From Cryptomeria japonica (Eukaryota; Streptophyta; Pinopsida; Cupressales; Cupressaceae), in NCBI RefSeq assembly GCF_030272615.1, contig NC_081410.1:507927942-507991941 (forward strand): DNA of 64,000 nucleotides. Reading direction: 5' to 3'. The translations under genes and the position numbers were made by a program. The notes below the pieces were generated by a model. The model did not search any database, was not told where the DNA came from, and saw nothing but the letters and a program-made list of their open reading frames with translations. This document shows, piece by piece, positions 24,226 through 34,618 of this stretch. The number at the start of each line of letters is the position of its first letter. Position 1 is the first letter of the stretch.

Positions 24226-24239
24226 CCAAAGGGGGAGAT
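24226..24239 (+). promoter_or_regulatory. NA-2 polypurine tract
   Basis: CCAAAGGGGGAGAT lies immediately before the 3' LTR. A similar CCAAAGGGGGAG occurs earlier at about 24072-24083, as a second purine run, as in NA-1. Confidence 0.85.
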
Positions 24240-25056
24240 TGTTGGCATTATACACTCAAATAAGAATGGTTGATGTTGTCATTGATGGCAACCAACTGGC
24301 AACATGATTCCACACATACATCGGCAAAACAGATATCATCTACTTGCACTAGCAGACACATTCATCGACATCTAGATTACACCAACAATTAAGTATACCG
24401 ACACTTGAGCCGACATGAGACAAAGTTTTATTTATGTGAATTGTATTGTAATGTAATTATTTTTTGTAAGATGACATGATGTATTGTAAAAGACTCATAT
24501 ATGTATGAGATCTTATAGATCATTTTGCAATAATGATATATAGAATATGTAAGAAGGTGATATAGTGAATGTATGAAGGGGTTATGTAAAAGATGGTGAA
24601 AGGTTTTTGGTTAAGGTATCTGACAAATCTTAAACCGGTACTGAACCAAGTATTGGAGATGTTATTTTCATCAATACATTATCTTGGATTTAATTATCCA
24701 TATTGTAGTCAATGAGACTCTTTCATTGAGCAGTGCACTCTGGGTTGTTGGCCTTCCTGTATGTGCAGGCCCCTATTGTAAGTAATATTTATTCATATTG
24801 GTCAATGAGTAAATATTGTGGGTCACAAATCCCACCGAGGTTTTTCCCTTACTGGGTTTCCTCACCAAAATATCTTGTGTTATGGTGTGCATTTATGTTG
24901 TCTCTGTTATTTCTCTTTGCTTCACTATTACTTGTTTACCGGTACATTAATTTGGGTTACAAAGTTAAAAATAAGTTCAAATATTCCATTAACTGGTTAG
25001 ACATTGATTCACGCCCCCCGCTCTCAGTGTCTTTGGGACTGTCATTGTATCTAACA
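24240..25056 (+). repeat. NA-2 3' LTR
   Basis: 817 bases, TGTTGGCATT...TATCTAACA, followed by the target duplication CAAGA. It aligns over its whole length with 18905-19719, with many substitutions. Confidence 0.93.
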
Positions 25057-25877
25057 CAAGAGTTATCATAAGTCATATTATCAAAAATAATAAAAGCATT
25101 TGAAACAACTTCATCATAAAAGGAATCATCATTAATTTTTATTTTATTCCTACATTCATTTTTGAGATGCCCCCACTTACCACAATTACGACACCTCAAT
25201 CTACTCTTACTAGGTAATTTAGACCTTCCCTTGTAGTTGGAATGATCCTTAGGCTTGTCCTTACCTTTCTCCTTAGTTATACCTCATACATGCAATGCAT
25301 CTTTAAACCCCTTTGAAGTCTTTCTCCTCATTTCCTCTCAAAGTAGAGTGGCAAAAAGGTCATCCAACATTAAATCATTTGAAAAAGAACCACTAATTTC
25401 AAGAATAAGATTATCCCTAGATTCAAGTGGTGAACATAATAACGGAATACATTTATCCTCATCTTCTATTTTTACATTAATTATCTACAATTGATTCAAG
25501 ATTAGATTAAATGAATTCAAGTGTTTTGCAATCGAATCTCCATTCATTTTAAGAGAATATAACTTTCTTTTTAGAAACAAAATGTTAATGAGACTCTTAG
25601 TTTGGTAAATCTCTCCTATTCTATTTCATATTTTATGTGCAATAATCTTATTTGAAACATTGAATAGAATAGAATTAGATAAATAGAAATGAATAGTGTC
25701 ACGAGCCTTGTTATCTAATTTCTTTCAATCTTCATTTGAAACAATATCTAATCTCTCCTCTTTAATAACAATAGTCCATTGATCTCTTTCATCCAAGAGA
25801 TCCTCCATTTTGAGCTTCCAAAGCTCATATCCATAACCATTGAACTTTTCAATATCCGATTGAGATGAGCTATCCAT
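25057..25877 (-). pseudogene. Copia-B gag
   Basis: Starts at ATG 25877-25875 with MDSSSQSDIEKFNGYGYELW and continues KLKMEDLLDERDQWTIV, IHFYLSNSILFNVSNKI and LILEISGSFSNDLMLDDLFA, a UBN2-type copia gag. The zinc knuckle CRNCGKWGHLKNEC is intact at about 25194-25153. Two in-frame stops are visible (after LNQL and after LFATLL). The frame runs into NA-2 at 25056; protease resumes at 18904. It would form the particle shell. Confidence 0.9.
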
Positions 25878-25999
25878 GGTCTCTTATTGCACTGAATATG
25901 AAACTGCAAAAGAAAAACACACACTCCCACTATAACAAAAAACCCAATCAAACAATCCAAGAAATTTTCTCCTCTCTCAAATTAAGCCAACTTGACATT

Positions 26000-26010
26000 A
26001 ATACCAAATA
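26000..26010 (-). promoter_or_regulatory. Copia-B primer binding site, degenerate
   Basis: On the minus strand TATTTGGTATT follows the LTR end TTTTCCA. It keeps the TGGTAT core of an initiator-Met site. Confidence 0.6.
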
Positions 26011-26626
26011 TGGAAAATAGGATAAAAATATACAGGGAAATTATGCTAATAATTTAATGCATTCAAATAAATAGATAGCAATAAATCATAGATGAAAATG
26101 GATAACAAAATAAATGCAAACCATAACTCAAGAATTATGTGGAGAAGCCCTTTTGGTAGAAAACTCTACACCTGAAGAGATCCAAGGCTTGTATTAATCC
26201 TTCAACTGAGTTACATCAATACAAAATTTCTCTCTGAATTCTCATAGCACTTCTTTTCTTCAACAACTTGGGAATCACACATGTTTCCTTCAATTTAAGA
26301 ATTAAATATGTAGGAATGAGAGAAATCATAAATCAGAAATGGTTTCAAAAACCACCTGGGCACAAATAAAAAAAGAATAGAAAAATTCCTCTTTCAACTT
26401 GTGTTTTTATGTGAATTTTGAAAGATCTTTCTTAATGTAGCAAGCTTTCATTTATCTTTCCCCTTTTTCATGCTTTTACTATTTTGATAGTTAAAAAACA
26501 TCTTACAAGTTGTCACAATTGCATTTAGCAACTTTCATGACAACTTAAATATAATTACAATTTTCCAATTAATAATTTAATTCAAAATATAGAAACAATA
26601 AGATTGAGACTCTTACTACTCTAACA
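26011..26626 (-). repeat. Copia-B 5' LTR (616 bp)
   Basis: Minus-strand termini are TGTTAGAGTAGTAAGAGTC and CCTATTTTCCA. The limits come from the gag/primer site on one side and resumption of P450 coding sequence on the other. The outer five bases are AGGAA; the partner is out of the window. Confidence 0.75.
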
Positions 26627-27266
26627 AGGAAATAGAGATCCATTATGTTTCTTTGTTTGGGGTTATGTCCCCACTATTGTGGTGTCTTCACCAGCCACGG
26701 CCAAAGTGTTTCTTCAAAACAATGATTCGGTTTCTACAAGTAGACCAAACTATGCAGTAAGGAAATACATATGATATATTCATAAAGACGTGGCATACGA
26801 CCCCTATGGAGGGTATTGAAGGCAAAGTAGATGAAAGAAAATTTTCAACTTCATCTGCCACTTCCTCTACTCATTTCTTACGAGTCGATGGAAGGTTGCA
26901 GTGTAGGAGGATATTTTATTCCGCTAAAAACACAGCTATTTGTGAATGTCTGGGTGATGGGAATAGATGAAAAAAATTGAAAATATGCTCATCAATTCAA
27001 GATTGAACAGTTTATAGGCAATAATAAGGATGTGAGACGTCACGATTTTGATTTGCTGCCGGAATAGGAAGAAGAAGAGGATATCTTGGGATTTCCCTGG
27101 GTTTTTTCTTGTTAGTGAGTTGGCACTCACTCAACAACTTCATTGCTTTGATTGGACTATGGAGGCTAAGGTAGATATGGCGGAAGAGTTTGGATTAACT
27201 GTTCCAAGAAAAACTCCATTGCTTGTCCACCCTTCATGGAGGCTCACTACTAAATATCCTGTTTAA
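26627..27266 (+). pseudogene. cytochrome P450 (CYP71 clan) pseudogene fragment
   Basis: N-terminal P450 sequence reads SIMFLCLG, then after a frameshift VPTIVVSSPATAKVFLQNND and SVSTSRPNYAVRKY (26667-26773), a TGA, and KDVAYDPYGGY. The sequence then jumps, with about 250 residues missing, to QLHLPLPLLISYESMEGCSV, GGYFIPLKTQLFVNVWVMG and FIGNNKDVRRHDFDLLP. The heme loop (27061-27090) reads GIGRRRGYLG: the usual FxxGxRxCxG has lost its Phe and the heme-ligand Cys is Tyr (TAT 27082-27084). The C-terminus is LALTQQLHCFDW, VDMAEEFGLTVPRKTPLLVH and a stop at 27264-27266. P450s of this clan are ER-bound monooxygenases of secondary metabolism. The exact family cannot be told; CYP750/CYP76-like is possible. 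The missing 5' part should lie beyond Copia-B. Confidence 0.92.
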
Positions 27267-28747
27267 ATTAAGTATTCAATGATAAGTGTTTTTTAATTTA
27301 TAATCTAAAGTGTAATTTTGATATTAATAATCTATTGTTTGTATTGGGTAGTCCGTATTGTTATCTTTACAAGGGTATTTAATATTGTAATTAAAATTTA
27401 AAAAATTACAATATAATTGATACCTTTCTTAATAGTTGTAATTTTTGACTGTTTTTTATTTATTTTATCATTGATTTTATCGCTATACTAGAGGGATAAA
27501 ATAATGCAATGAAAATAAATAAATTATATAATTTTCTACAAAGCTCAAAAGAGTGTTGAAAGTGTGAAAGTTATGTCAACTTAAAATTTCAAATAATTAT
27601 GAACATAAAGAATCATTATTATTTGGAAGAGAAAATTTGCATCATAAAGAGAAAAGAAATTGTTTATTCAAAAAAACTAAATATATGAGAAGGATATTTA
27701 TATGCATTTTAATATGTTTTAAAAATAATTTTCAGCATTGAAGAAGTAAAACTATTTTTAAAACTTAAAAGATAGTTTTCATCTCACTTTCAAATATTTC
27801 ATAAAATTAAGATTTGATTTAGAAGATAATATTTTGAAACATTACCTGAAAATGAAAACAGAACATTATTATCTATATTTTTGACAGAATTTATAAATAA
27901 ATTATTATAATTTTGTTGAAATAAATTAATATTTACTCACAAACTTAAATTTATTTTATGCTCATTGGTTTGCCTATATAAATAGACTTATGTATGTATC
28001 TCATCTCAATGCATTTATCTTTCTTGATGATTTATATCTTCTCCCTATTTGTGCTATTGATCCTAACTTAAGAGCATTGCTCTAACATGAGCCTATAGGC
28101 TAGCTCTTCTTTCCGTCAGAGACATTCACTAGTCCTTGAAATCCCGGCTGTCTAGCTGTGTAATCATTTTGAGCAGAGCTCTGTTCTCTATCATTTACAT
28201 TTTAGGGTTTTATTACCCTTGGCATTTTTGATTGCGCTATTCCATTGATCGACATTTTGGGAGGCAGTTGATGTGTTTCCTGTGTAGAGGAGGTTCGCCG
28301 ACTTCTTTGCTGATCGAGCATCCTCATTCGAATTGATATTTGCATATGAAGCGCTTATGAAACCACACGTTTTTTATTCAAAAAATTCGTATTATCAAGC
28401 TCGTTTTATTGCAAAGGCCAATGCTTCATTCATCTGCTATTCATAGCCTCTATATTAGCAGATCAGGTGGGCGATTATTTGTTTTGGGCTGGCACTTGCG
28501 CCAAAACCCAAAAAACCATCTGTGATAACTTATGATTTTCTACAAAGGCGATCTTTTCCTATTGGCTGGGGTGTATTTCATTGGTCCAAGTCCATGGTTG
28601 TGATTGGTGGATTAGGTATATTGATCACGTTTTTTCTTTGCCTACTGTTGCATTCGCATGCCATTTGCATCTGCTCGTGCCTTGTGACAATGGCTGGTGA
28701 TTTTCTTTCACTAGAGTCAATCTGATCGATTGTTTATGCCTTGTTTG
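27267..28747. other. gene-free flank between P450 pseudogene and Copia-C
   Basis: From 27267 to about 27960 the DNA is very AT-rich with no coding signal. At 27975-27984 there is TATATAAATA, followed by a less AT-rich stretch (28080-28747) without a recognisable protein. It might be an old LTR or a gene leader; I found no terminal repeats to support either. Confidence 0.5.
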
Positions 28748-29430
28748 TGTTAATTATGGGTAGCTTGGACAGCTGTTCGTCCTCACCCAGAAATAACAGC
28801 ATTAGTTATTGGTAGTTTTGGACAGCTGTTCGTCCTGACCTAGAATTAGAAAATGGTTGTTTTTGTCAAACAAGTGTTGTTAGGATAATAACAATTGTTA
28901 TTTAATAGTGGCTCTTTTTAGGTGACACCTCATAGCCAAAATTAGGTATTGGTTAATTGAGTTGTCTTAATCTCAACCGTTGGTTTGAATTAATCTCGGC
29001 CGTTGGTTTTCCAATAGAGTAGTATAAAAAGGGGTCATGGGTCATTTGGAAAATAAGAAGTCTTGAGAAGAACTTGCAATGTTAGCAAGAGGCGCAGTGA
29101 TAGCGTTGATATAGCAGTGGAGGATATCAGCAGGAGATATTAGGAGTTTGTCGGAGTTCTACCAGTAAGAGTCAAGGAATTCTTTTGTAATTCTTATATT
29201 GCTGAAGATTAATATATTTTCCATCTGTAGAACTGGTTTTCCCTTAGGGGTTTTTCCAGGGACGATTGTCCAAAATATTGTGTCCTTGTGTTGCTTATTT
29301 CTTTCCGTATTTTTAGTGAAGTTGCAGTTGTGTTATTTTTCGATATTCAGCTGTAAATTTATTTTCAGCAGTTAAATAATTTTTATGAGATAGGAGATTA
29401 ATAATCAGTGACTGCAATAGAATTTTTACA
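28748..29430 (+). repeat. Copia-C 5' LTR with duplicated U3 motifs
   Basis: Begins TGTTAATTATGGG, ends GAATTTTTACA. U3 holds two pairs of direct repeats: TTGGACAGCTGTTCGTCCT at 28765-28783 and 28818-28836, and TTAATCTCAACCGTTGGTTT at 28967-28986 with a near copy at 28990-29009. They lie upstream of the TATA box and look like enhancer-type duplications. Confidence 0.95.
29023..29030 (+). promoter_or_regulatory. Copia-C TATA box
   Basis: TATAAAAA at the U3/R side of the LTR; the copy in the 3' LTR is at 33851-33858. Transcription would be expected to start about 30 bases downstream. Confidence 0.7.
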
Positions 29431-29442
29431 TGGTATCAGAGC
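29431..29442 (+). promoter_or_regulatory. Copia-C primer binding site
   Basis: TGGTATCAGAGC, the perfect plant initiator-Met tRNA complement, directly after the LTR. The same site is repeated at 34259-34270 after LTR2. Confidence 0.93.
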
Positions 29443-29534
29443 TTTGTTGAGGGTAGAAAAGGTTTACCCTAAGCAAAGGAAAGAAATTTGAGTTTGACCT
29501 CTTTCGAGTTATTGTTTTCCTTTATTTCTTTGAG

Positions 29535-32500
29535 ATGGCCTCAATAGGTTTGAGAGATCAGGACAAATTGGATGGTGCCTCAAATTTTGGTGTCTGGAAA
29601 GCCAGAATTTCTTTATTGCTGGAAGAGAATGGTATCAAGGAATATGTTACCAGTACTGTAGCTGTACCTACAGATCCAGTACAACTTGCAACATACAAGA
29701 AGGATGATGCCAAGGCAAGGAGGATAATCCTTGATGGTGTCAAGGACCATGTTGTTCCACATATCGCAGAGTTAGATACAACGAAGAAGATGTGGGACGC
29801 CATTCTGAATCTGTATCAGAATGCTACCACTAACCGGAAGCTGATTCTTAGAGAAAAATTGAGGAATACCTGGATGAACAAAGGAGAAGATGTTACAAGT
29901 TACCTCACCAGGCTTAGACTTGTCAAGGACGAGTTAGCAGCTGTTGGAGATAAGCCAAATGAAGACGAGCTAGTAAGAATAGCCCTAAATGGGTTTTCTA
30001 AGCAGTGGGATGTCTTTGTTCAAGTTATTAATGGACGAGACACCTTACCAAGTTGGGATCGACTTTGGAGTGATTTCACTCAGGAGGAGCTTAGACTAAG
30101 CCTTGTCAATGGAGCCAACAATAAGAGTCAGAAAAGTGAGGTAGAACAAGAAAATGTTGCCCTAGCGGGAAAGGGGAAAACAAAGAAGGGATCTAGCAAA
30201 GGAGCAAATTCACAAATTGAAAAGAAGAAGAAGGACCTATCTAAGGTCAAGTGCTTTGGTTGTCACGAGTTTGGCCACTATGTCAGCAATTGCCCACAAA
30301 GGAAGAAAGATAAGAAGGGAAAGAACCAAGTGGCAGCTTCAGCAAGTGCAGAGGAGCTCTCTAGTAGAATGGAGGATGAGTTTGCACTCATAGCTTGTAT
30401 GATTAGCTCAACCTCACAGAGTGTCTGGTATATAGACAGTGGGGCGTCATTTCATATGACAAGAGTTCGAGAATACTTCTCCAGCTACAAGGAGGAGAAC
30501 ACCAGAATCCAGATCTCTATGGGGAACTTGTCCAAGCTCAACTCAATTGGGAAAGGGACTGTTCAGCTTCAAAGGGAGAATGGAAAGGTAATTCCTCTTC
30601 ATGATGTGTTGCATGTGCCAAGCTTAGGTATGAATTTGGTTTCTGTATCTGTCCTTCAGGATAAAGGGTATAATGTTCTCTTTAGAGGGATGCATGTTTT
30701 GATTAAGCATAAAGATTGGAAATCACCTGTATCTATTGGAGTTAGGAGTGGTCGCCTTTATAGGTTGTAGTTTGATACTCCTAAGGCACTCATGAGCAGC
30801 AGTAACCCTAGAGATCTTGGAGAGCTATGGCATAGGAGGATGGGCCATATTCATCATGGAGCACTTAGATTGCTTCGTGAGATGGTGACAGGTGTTCTAG
30901 AGGTGAGCACAGAGCATGATGATGTATGTAAGGGATGTGTGTTGGGAAAGTTTGCAAAAGCATCTTTTCCAAGGAGTGACACTAGATCTACGGGTGTTCT
31001 TGATCTAGTACATTCAGATGTATGTGGACCAATGTCGACAAAGTCTCTCAGAGGATATGAGTATTATGTTACCTTTATTGATGATTTCTCTAGGAAGACC
31101 TGGATATACTTCTTGAAGACCAAGGATGAGGTTTTTAGTCGCTTCCAAGAGTTCAAGGCTCTTGTGGAGAACTCAACAGGAAGGAAGATAAAGGTTCTTT
31201 AGTCAGACAATGGAGGCGAGTACAAAGGAAATGACTTCCAGGATTTATGAACCAGAGAAGGAATCAAGAGAGAGTGGACTGTTCCTTACAATCCACAGCA
31301 GAATGGAGTTGCTGAGAGGAAGAACCGTTCTATTTCAGAGGAAGCAAGGGCTATGCTACATGACCAGGACATGCCCCGCTACTTATGGGCAGAAGCATGT
31401 AGTACAACAGTCTACATTCAGAATAGGGTTCCACACAAGGTACTAGGGAAAATGACACCAGAGGAGGCTTTCACGGGGAAGAAGCCAAATGTTGGTCACT
31501 TCAGGATATTTGGGAGTTTGGCATATTGCCTTATTCCTGGAGACACACGTACCAAGTTAGATCAGACTGCAGAGAAGGGGTAGTTTGTTGGGTATAGTGA
31601 AACTTCAAAGGCATATAGGATGTTCATTCCAGGGACCAGAAGAATTATTGTCAGACGTGATGTCAAGTTCATGGAGGACAAGGCGTTTAGAAGATCCAGA
31701 GATTTGCCAGCAGATGATCGGAGTGAGCAGCCAACGAAAGCTCCAAGTCCAAGTCAAGGACAACAAAGCTCAAGTACAGTTACTAGTACAAGCATAGACT
31801 CAGGTAGTGAAGATTCACAGAGTATGGAGCAACTGGTGCAGCAGGATATGCATCTAGATGATATAGAGGTTGATATTTCATCCTCTACAGTTGGCAGTAG
31901 GAACCATGAGGTTCAAGACATACAAAGGGATACTCAGGAGTCTGTGGGAGCTCCTAGGAAGAATACAAGACAGAGGAGACAACCAGCTAAGTTCAATGAC
32001 TATGTGGCATTAGTCAGCCAGTTGGTAGATAGTGAACCTTCAAGCTATCAGGAAGCTGCAAAGCATCAGGTATGGTGAGATGCTATGGTTGAGGAATATA
32101 ACTCAATAATGCAGAATGATGTATGGGAGGTAGTGCCTAGACCAACTGATAGAGCAGTAGTTGGATTGCGCTGGATCTTCAAGATAAAGCATGGTGCAGA
32201 TGGTAGCATCGAGAAATATAAGGCGAGGTTTGTGGCCAAGGGGCTTTCTCAGAAGGAGGGAATAGACTATGAGGAGACATTTGCTCCTGTGGCCAGGTAT
32301 ACTTCTATACGAGCTGTAATCTCATTTGCAGCACAGATGGGATGGCAGATCCATCAAATGGATGTCAAGATAGCATTCCTTAATGGAGAATTGAAGGAGG
32401 AGGTATACATAGAACAACCAGAAGGCTTTGTAGCACATAGCAAAGAGACCCACTTGTGCATATTAAAGAAAGCCTTATACGGACTCAAGCAGGCTCCCAG

Positions 32501-33581
32501 AGCGTGGTATGAGCGCATTGATACATACTTGCAGGAAATAGGCTTTGTGAAGAGTGAGGCTGATGCAAACCTCTACTACTTGGTGGTTGGGGGTGAGGTT
32601 CTCATTCTTGTTCTATATGTGGATGACTTGTTTCTTACTGGTGCACTAGGGCTCATAGAGGATTGCAAGAGGGACCTTGCAGAAGAGTTTGAGATGAAGA
32701 ATTTGGGACTTATGCACTACTTTCTAGGCATGGAGGTGTGGCAGACTGATGTAGAGATTTTCCTTGGTCAAGGGAAATATTGCATTGAAATCTTGAAGAG
32801 ATTCGAGATGGAAGATTGCAAAGCCATGTCTACACCCATGATCACTAATTGGAGGAAGGTAGATGCATCCAAGGAAAAGGATGTTGATCCCACCCTATAT
32901 AGGCAGCTGATTGGTTCGCTCATGTATTTGGTCAACACCAGGCCAGATATAGCCTTTGCAGTAAACTCTCTTAGTCAGTTCATGGTAGAGCCAAAGAGAG
33001 TGCATTGGATGGTGGCTAAGCATGTGTTGCGTTATCTTCATGGTACAGTTGAGTACGGGATCAGATATGTTCAAGGTGAAGGTATCAAGTTGATAGGCTA
33101 TACTGATGCAGATTGGGCAGGCAGTACAACGGACAAAAGGAGTACTTCAGGATGTTGTTTCAGCTTGGGATCAGGAGTTGTTTCTTGGTTCAGTAGGAAG
33201 CAAAAATTTGTGGCCTTGAGTTCATCAGAAGCAGAATACATAGCAGCCAGCATGGCGATGTGTGAAGCTATATGGCTTCAGAAGTTGCTAGTAGCCTTGT
33301 TTGGTCAGAAGGTTGAGACTACGGTGATACACTGCGACAATCAGAGTTGCATCAAGTTGACTGAGAATCCAGTGTTTCACGATAGATCGAAGCATATAGA
33401 CATCAGGTATCACTTCATCAGGGATTGTGTACAGAGGGGGATTGTTCAGCTACAGTACATACCTACAGAGGAGCAGGTAGTAGACATTCTGACAAAGGCA
33501 TTGGGGAAGGCAAAATTCATCTTCTTCAGAGATAAGATGGGTGTCGTGCAGAACAGCTTCCTCGCTAAGAGGGAGTGTTAA
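29535..33581 (+). pseudogene. Copia-C gag-pol polyprotein, five in-frame stops
   Basis: One frame of 1348 codons with no frameshift. Gag (1-230, UBN2 type; DKLDGASNFGVWKARI) leads to a zinc knuckle CFGCHEFGHYVSNC from residue 240. Protease has DSGA at 301-304. Pre-integrase shows LWHRRMGHIHHGALRL. Integrase has D495, D558 and E594, an exact D,D35E spacing. A Ser/Gln-rich hinge (690-830) follows. RT has YVDD at 1028-1031, and RNase H has [18 protein letters not shown] and a CDNQS block. Stops are TAG 30768, TAG 31200, TGA 31248, TAG 31581 and TGA 32076. The start is the first ATG after the primer site and matches the second gag copy at 34363. The final TAA lies inside the 3' LTR. The length is normal for copia. 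Confidence 0.96.
33566..33575 (+). promoter_or_regulatory. Copia-C polypurine tract overlapping the coding end
   Basis: TAAGAGGGAG precedes the LTR. These bases also encode the last residues of the polyprotein (KRE), and the stop codon is in the LTR itself. Confidence 0.8.
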
Positions 33582-34258
33582 TTATGGGTAGCTTGGACAG
33601 CTGTTCGTCCTCACCCAGAAATAACAGCATTAGTTATTGGTAGTTTTGGACAGCTGTTCGTCCTGACCTAGAATTAGAAAATGGTTGTTTTTGTCAAACA
33701 AGTGTTGTTAGGATAATAACAATTGTTATTTAATAGTGGCTCTTTTTAGGTGACACCTCATAGCCAAAACTAGGTATTGGTTAATTGAGTTGTCTTAATC
33801 TCAGCCGTTGGTTTGAATTAATCTCGGCCGTTGGTTTTCCAATAGAGTAGTATAAAAAGGGGTCATGGGTCATTTGGAAAATAAGAAGTCTTGAGAAGAA
33901 CTTGCAGTGTTAGCAAGAGGCGTAGTGATAGCGTTGATATAGCAGTGGAGGATATCAGCAGGAGATATTAGGAGTTTGTCGGAGTTCTACCAGTAAGAGG
34001 CAAGGAATTCTTTTGTAATTCTTATATTGCTGAAGATTAATATATTTTCCATCTGTAGAACTGGTTTTCCCTTAGGGGTTTTTCTAGGGATGATTGTCCA
34101 AAATATTGTGTCCTTGTGTTGCTTATTTCTTTCCGTATTTTTAGTGAAGTTGCAGTTGTGTTATTTTTCGATATTCAGCTGTAAATTTATTTTCAGCAGT
34201 TAAATAATTTTTATGAGATAGGAGATTAATAATCAGTGACTGCAATAGAATTTCTACA
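33576..34258 (+). repeat. Copia-C second LTR
   Basis: 683 bases, TGTTAATTATGGG...GAATTTCTACA, with 7 transitions and one transversion against the first LTR and no gaps. It is followed directly by another primer site and gag start instead of flanking DNA. Confidence 0.95.
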
Positions 34259-34618
34259 TGGTATCAGAGCTTTGTTGAGGGTAGAAAAGGTTTACCCTAA
34301 GCAAAGGAAAGAAATTTGAGTTTGACCTCTTTCGAGTTATTGTTTTCCTTTATTTCTTTGAGATGGCCTCAACAGGTTTGAGAGATCAGGACAAATTGGA
34401 TGGTGCCTCAAATTTTGGTGTCTGGAAAGCCAGAATTTCTTTATTGCTGGAAGAGAATGGTATCAAGGAATATGTTACCAGTACTGTAGCTGTACCGACA
34501 GATCCAGTACAACTTGCAACATACAAGAAGGATGATGCCAAGGCAAGGAGGATAATCCTTGATGGTGTCAAGGACCATGTTGTTCCACATATCGCAGAGT
34601 TAGATACAACGAAGAAGA
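34259..34618 (+). pseudogene. truncated second copy of Copia-C leader and gag
   Basis: From the primer site at 34259 the sequence repeats the Copia-C internal region (29431 onward) without gaps, including the gag ATG at 34363 (MASTGLRDQDKLDG). It stops matching at 34618, after TTKK. About 85 gag codons remain. Differences from the first copy include ATA to ACA at codon 4 and one silent change. This is the start of a tandem second element, cut by a deletion or rearrangement. Confidence 0.93.

Larger units (their letters stand above)
18905..25056 (+). mobile_element. NA-2, LTR element with gag-like ORF1 and conserved unknown ORF2
   Basis: A complete element of 6152 bases: LTRs 18905-19719 and 24240-25056, primer site, ORF1 with zinc knuckles, a spacer, a very long ORF2, then a polypurine tract. 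Target duplication CAAGA is exact. Termini are TGTTGGCATT...ATCTAACA (5' LTR ACTAACA). No protease, integrase, RT or RNase H motif is visible inside. The LTR pair differs at many positions, so it is an old copy. Confidence 0.92.
16925..26626 (-). mobile_element. Copia-B, Ty1/copia element on the minus strand (two pieces, interrupted)
   Basis: Pieces are 25057-26626 (LTR and gag) and 16925-18904 (protease, integrase, N-terminal RT). NA-2 separates them with target duplication CAAGA at 18900-18904 and 25057-25061. The low-coordinate end is cut inside RT by the Copia-A LTR. The RT remainder, RNase H and 3' LTR are absent, so they should lie left of the window. The high-coordinate end abuts a P450 pseudogene, suggesting Copia-B landed in that gene or pseudogene. 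Confidence 0.88.
28748..34258 (+). mobile_element. Copia-C, full-length Ty1/copia element
   Basis: Two LTRs of identical length (683 bases; 28748-29430 and 33576-34258) flank primer site, one polyprotein frame (29535-33581) and polypurine tract. By eye I count 8 differences between the LTRs (about 1.2 percent), the lowest in the window, so it is the youngest insertion here. No target duplication can be tested on the right, because a second internal copy follows the right LTR. All enzyme motifs are kept, but five stops make it non-coding as it stands. Confidence 0.95.

Noticed and set aside
4325-25056. Idea that NA-1 and NA-2 are copia elements that merely lost pol by deletion
   Set aside because: Both have a conserved long second coding region in the pol position with ordered blocks shared by NA-3 and NA-4, which a simple deletion would not give. 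Kept as an alternative only at the level of distant origin.
27960-28747. TATATAAATA at 27975 as a host gene promoter
   Set aside because: No coding sequence follows on the plus strand before Copia-C; one AT-rich match in AT-rich DNA is weak.
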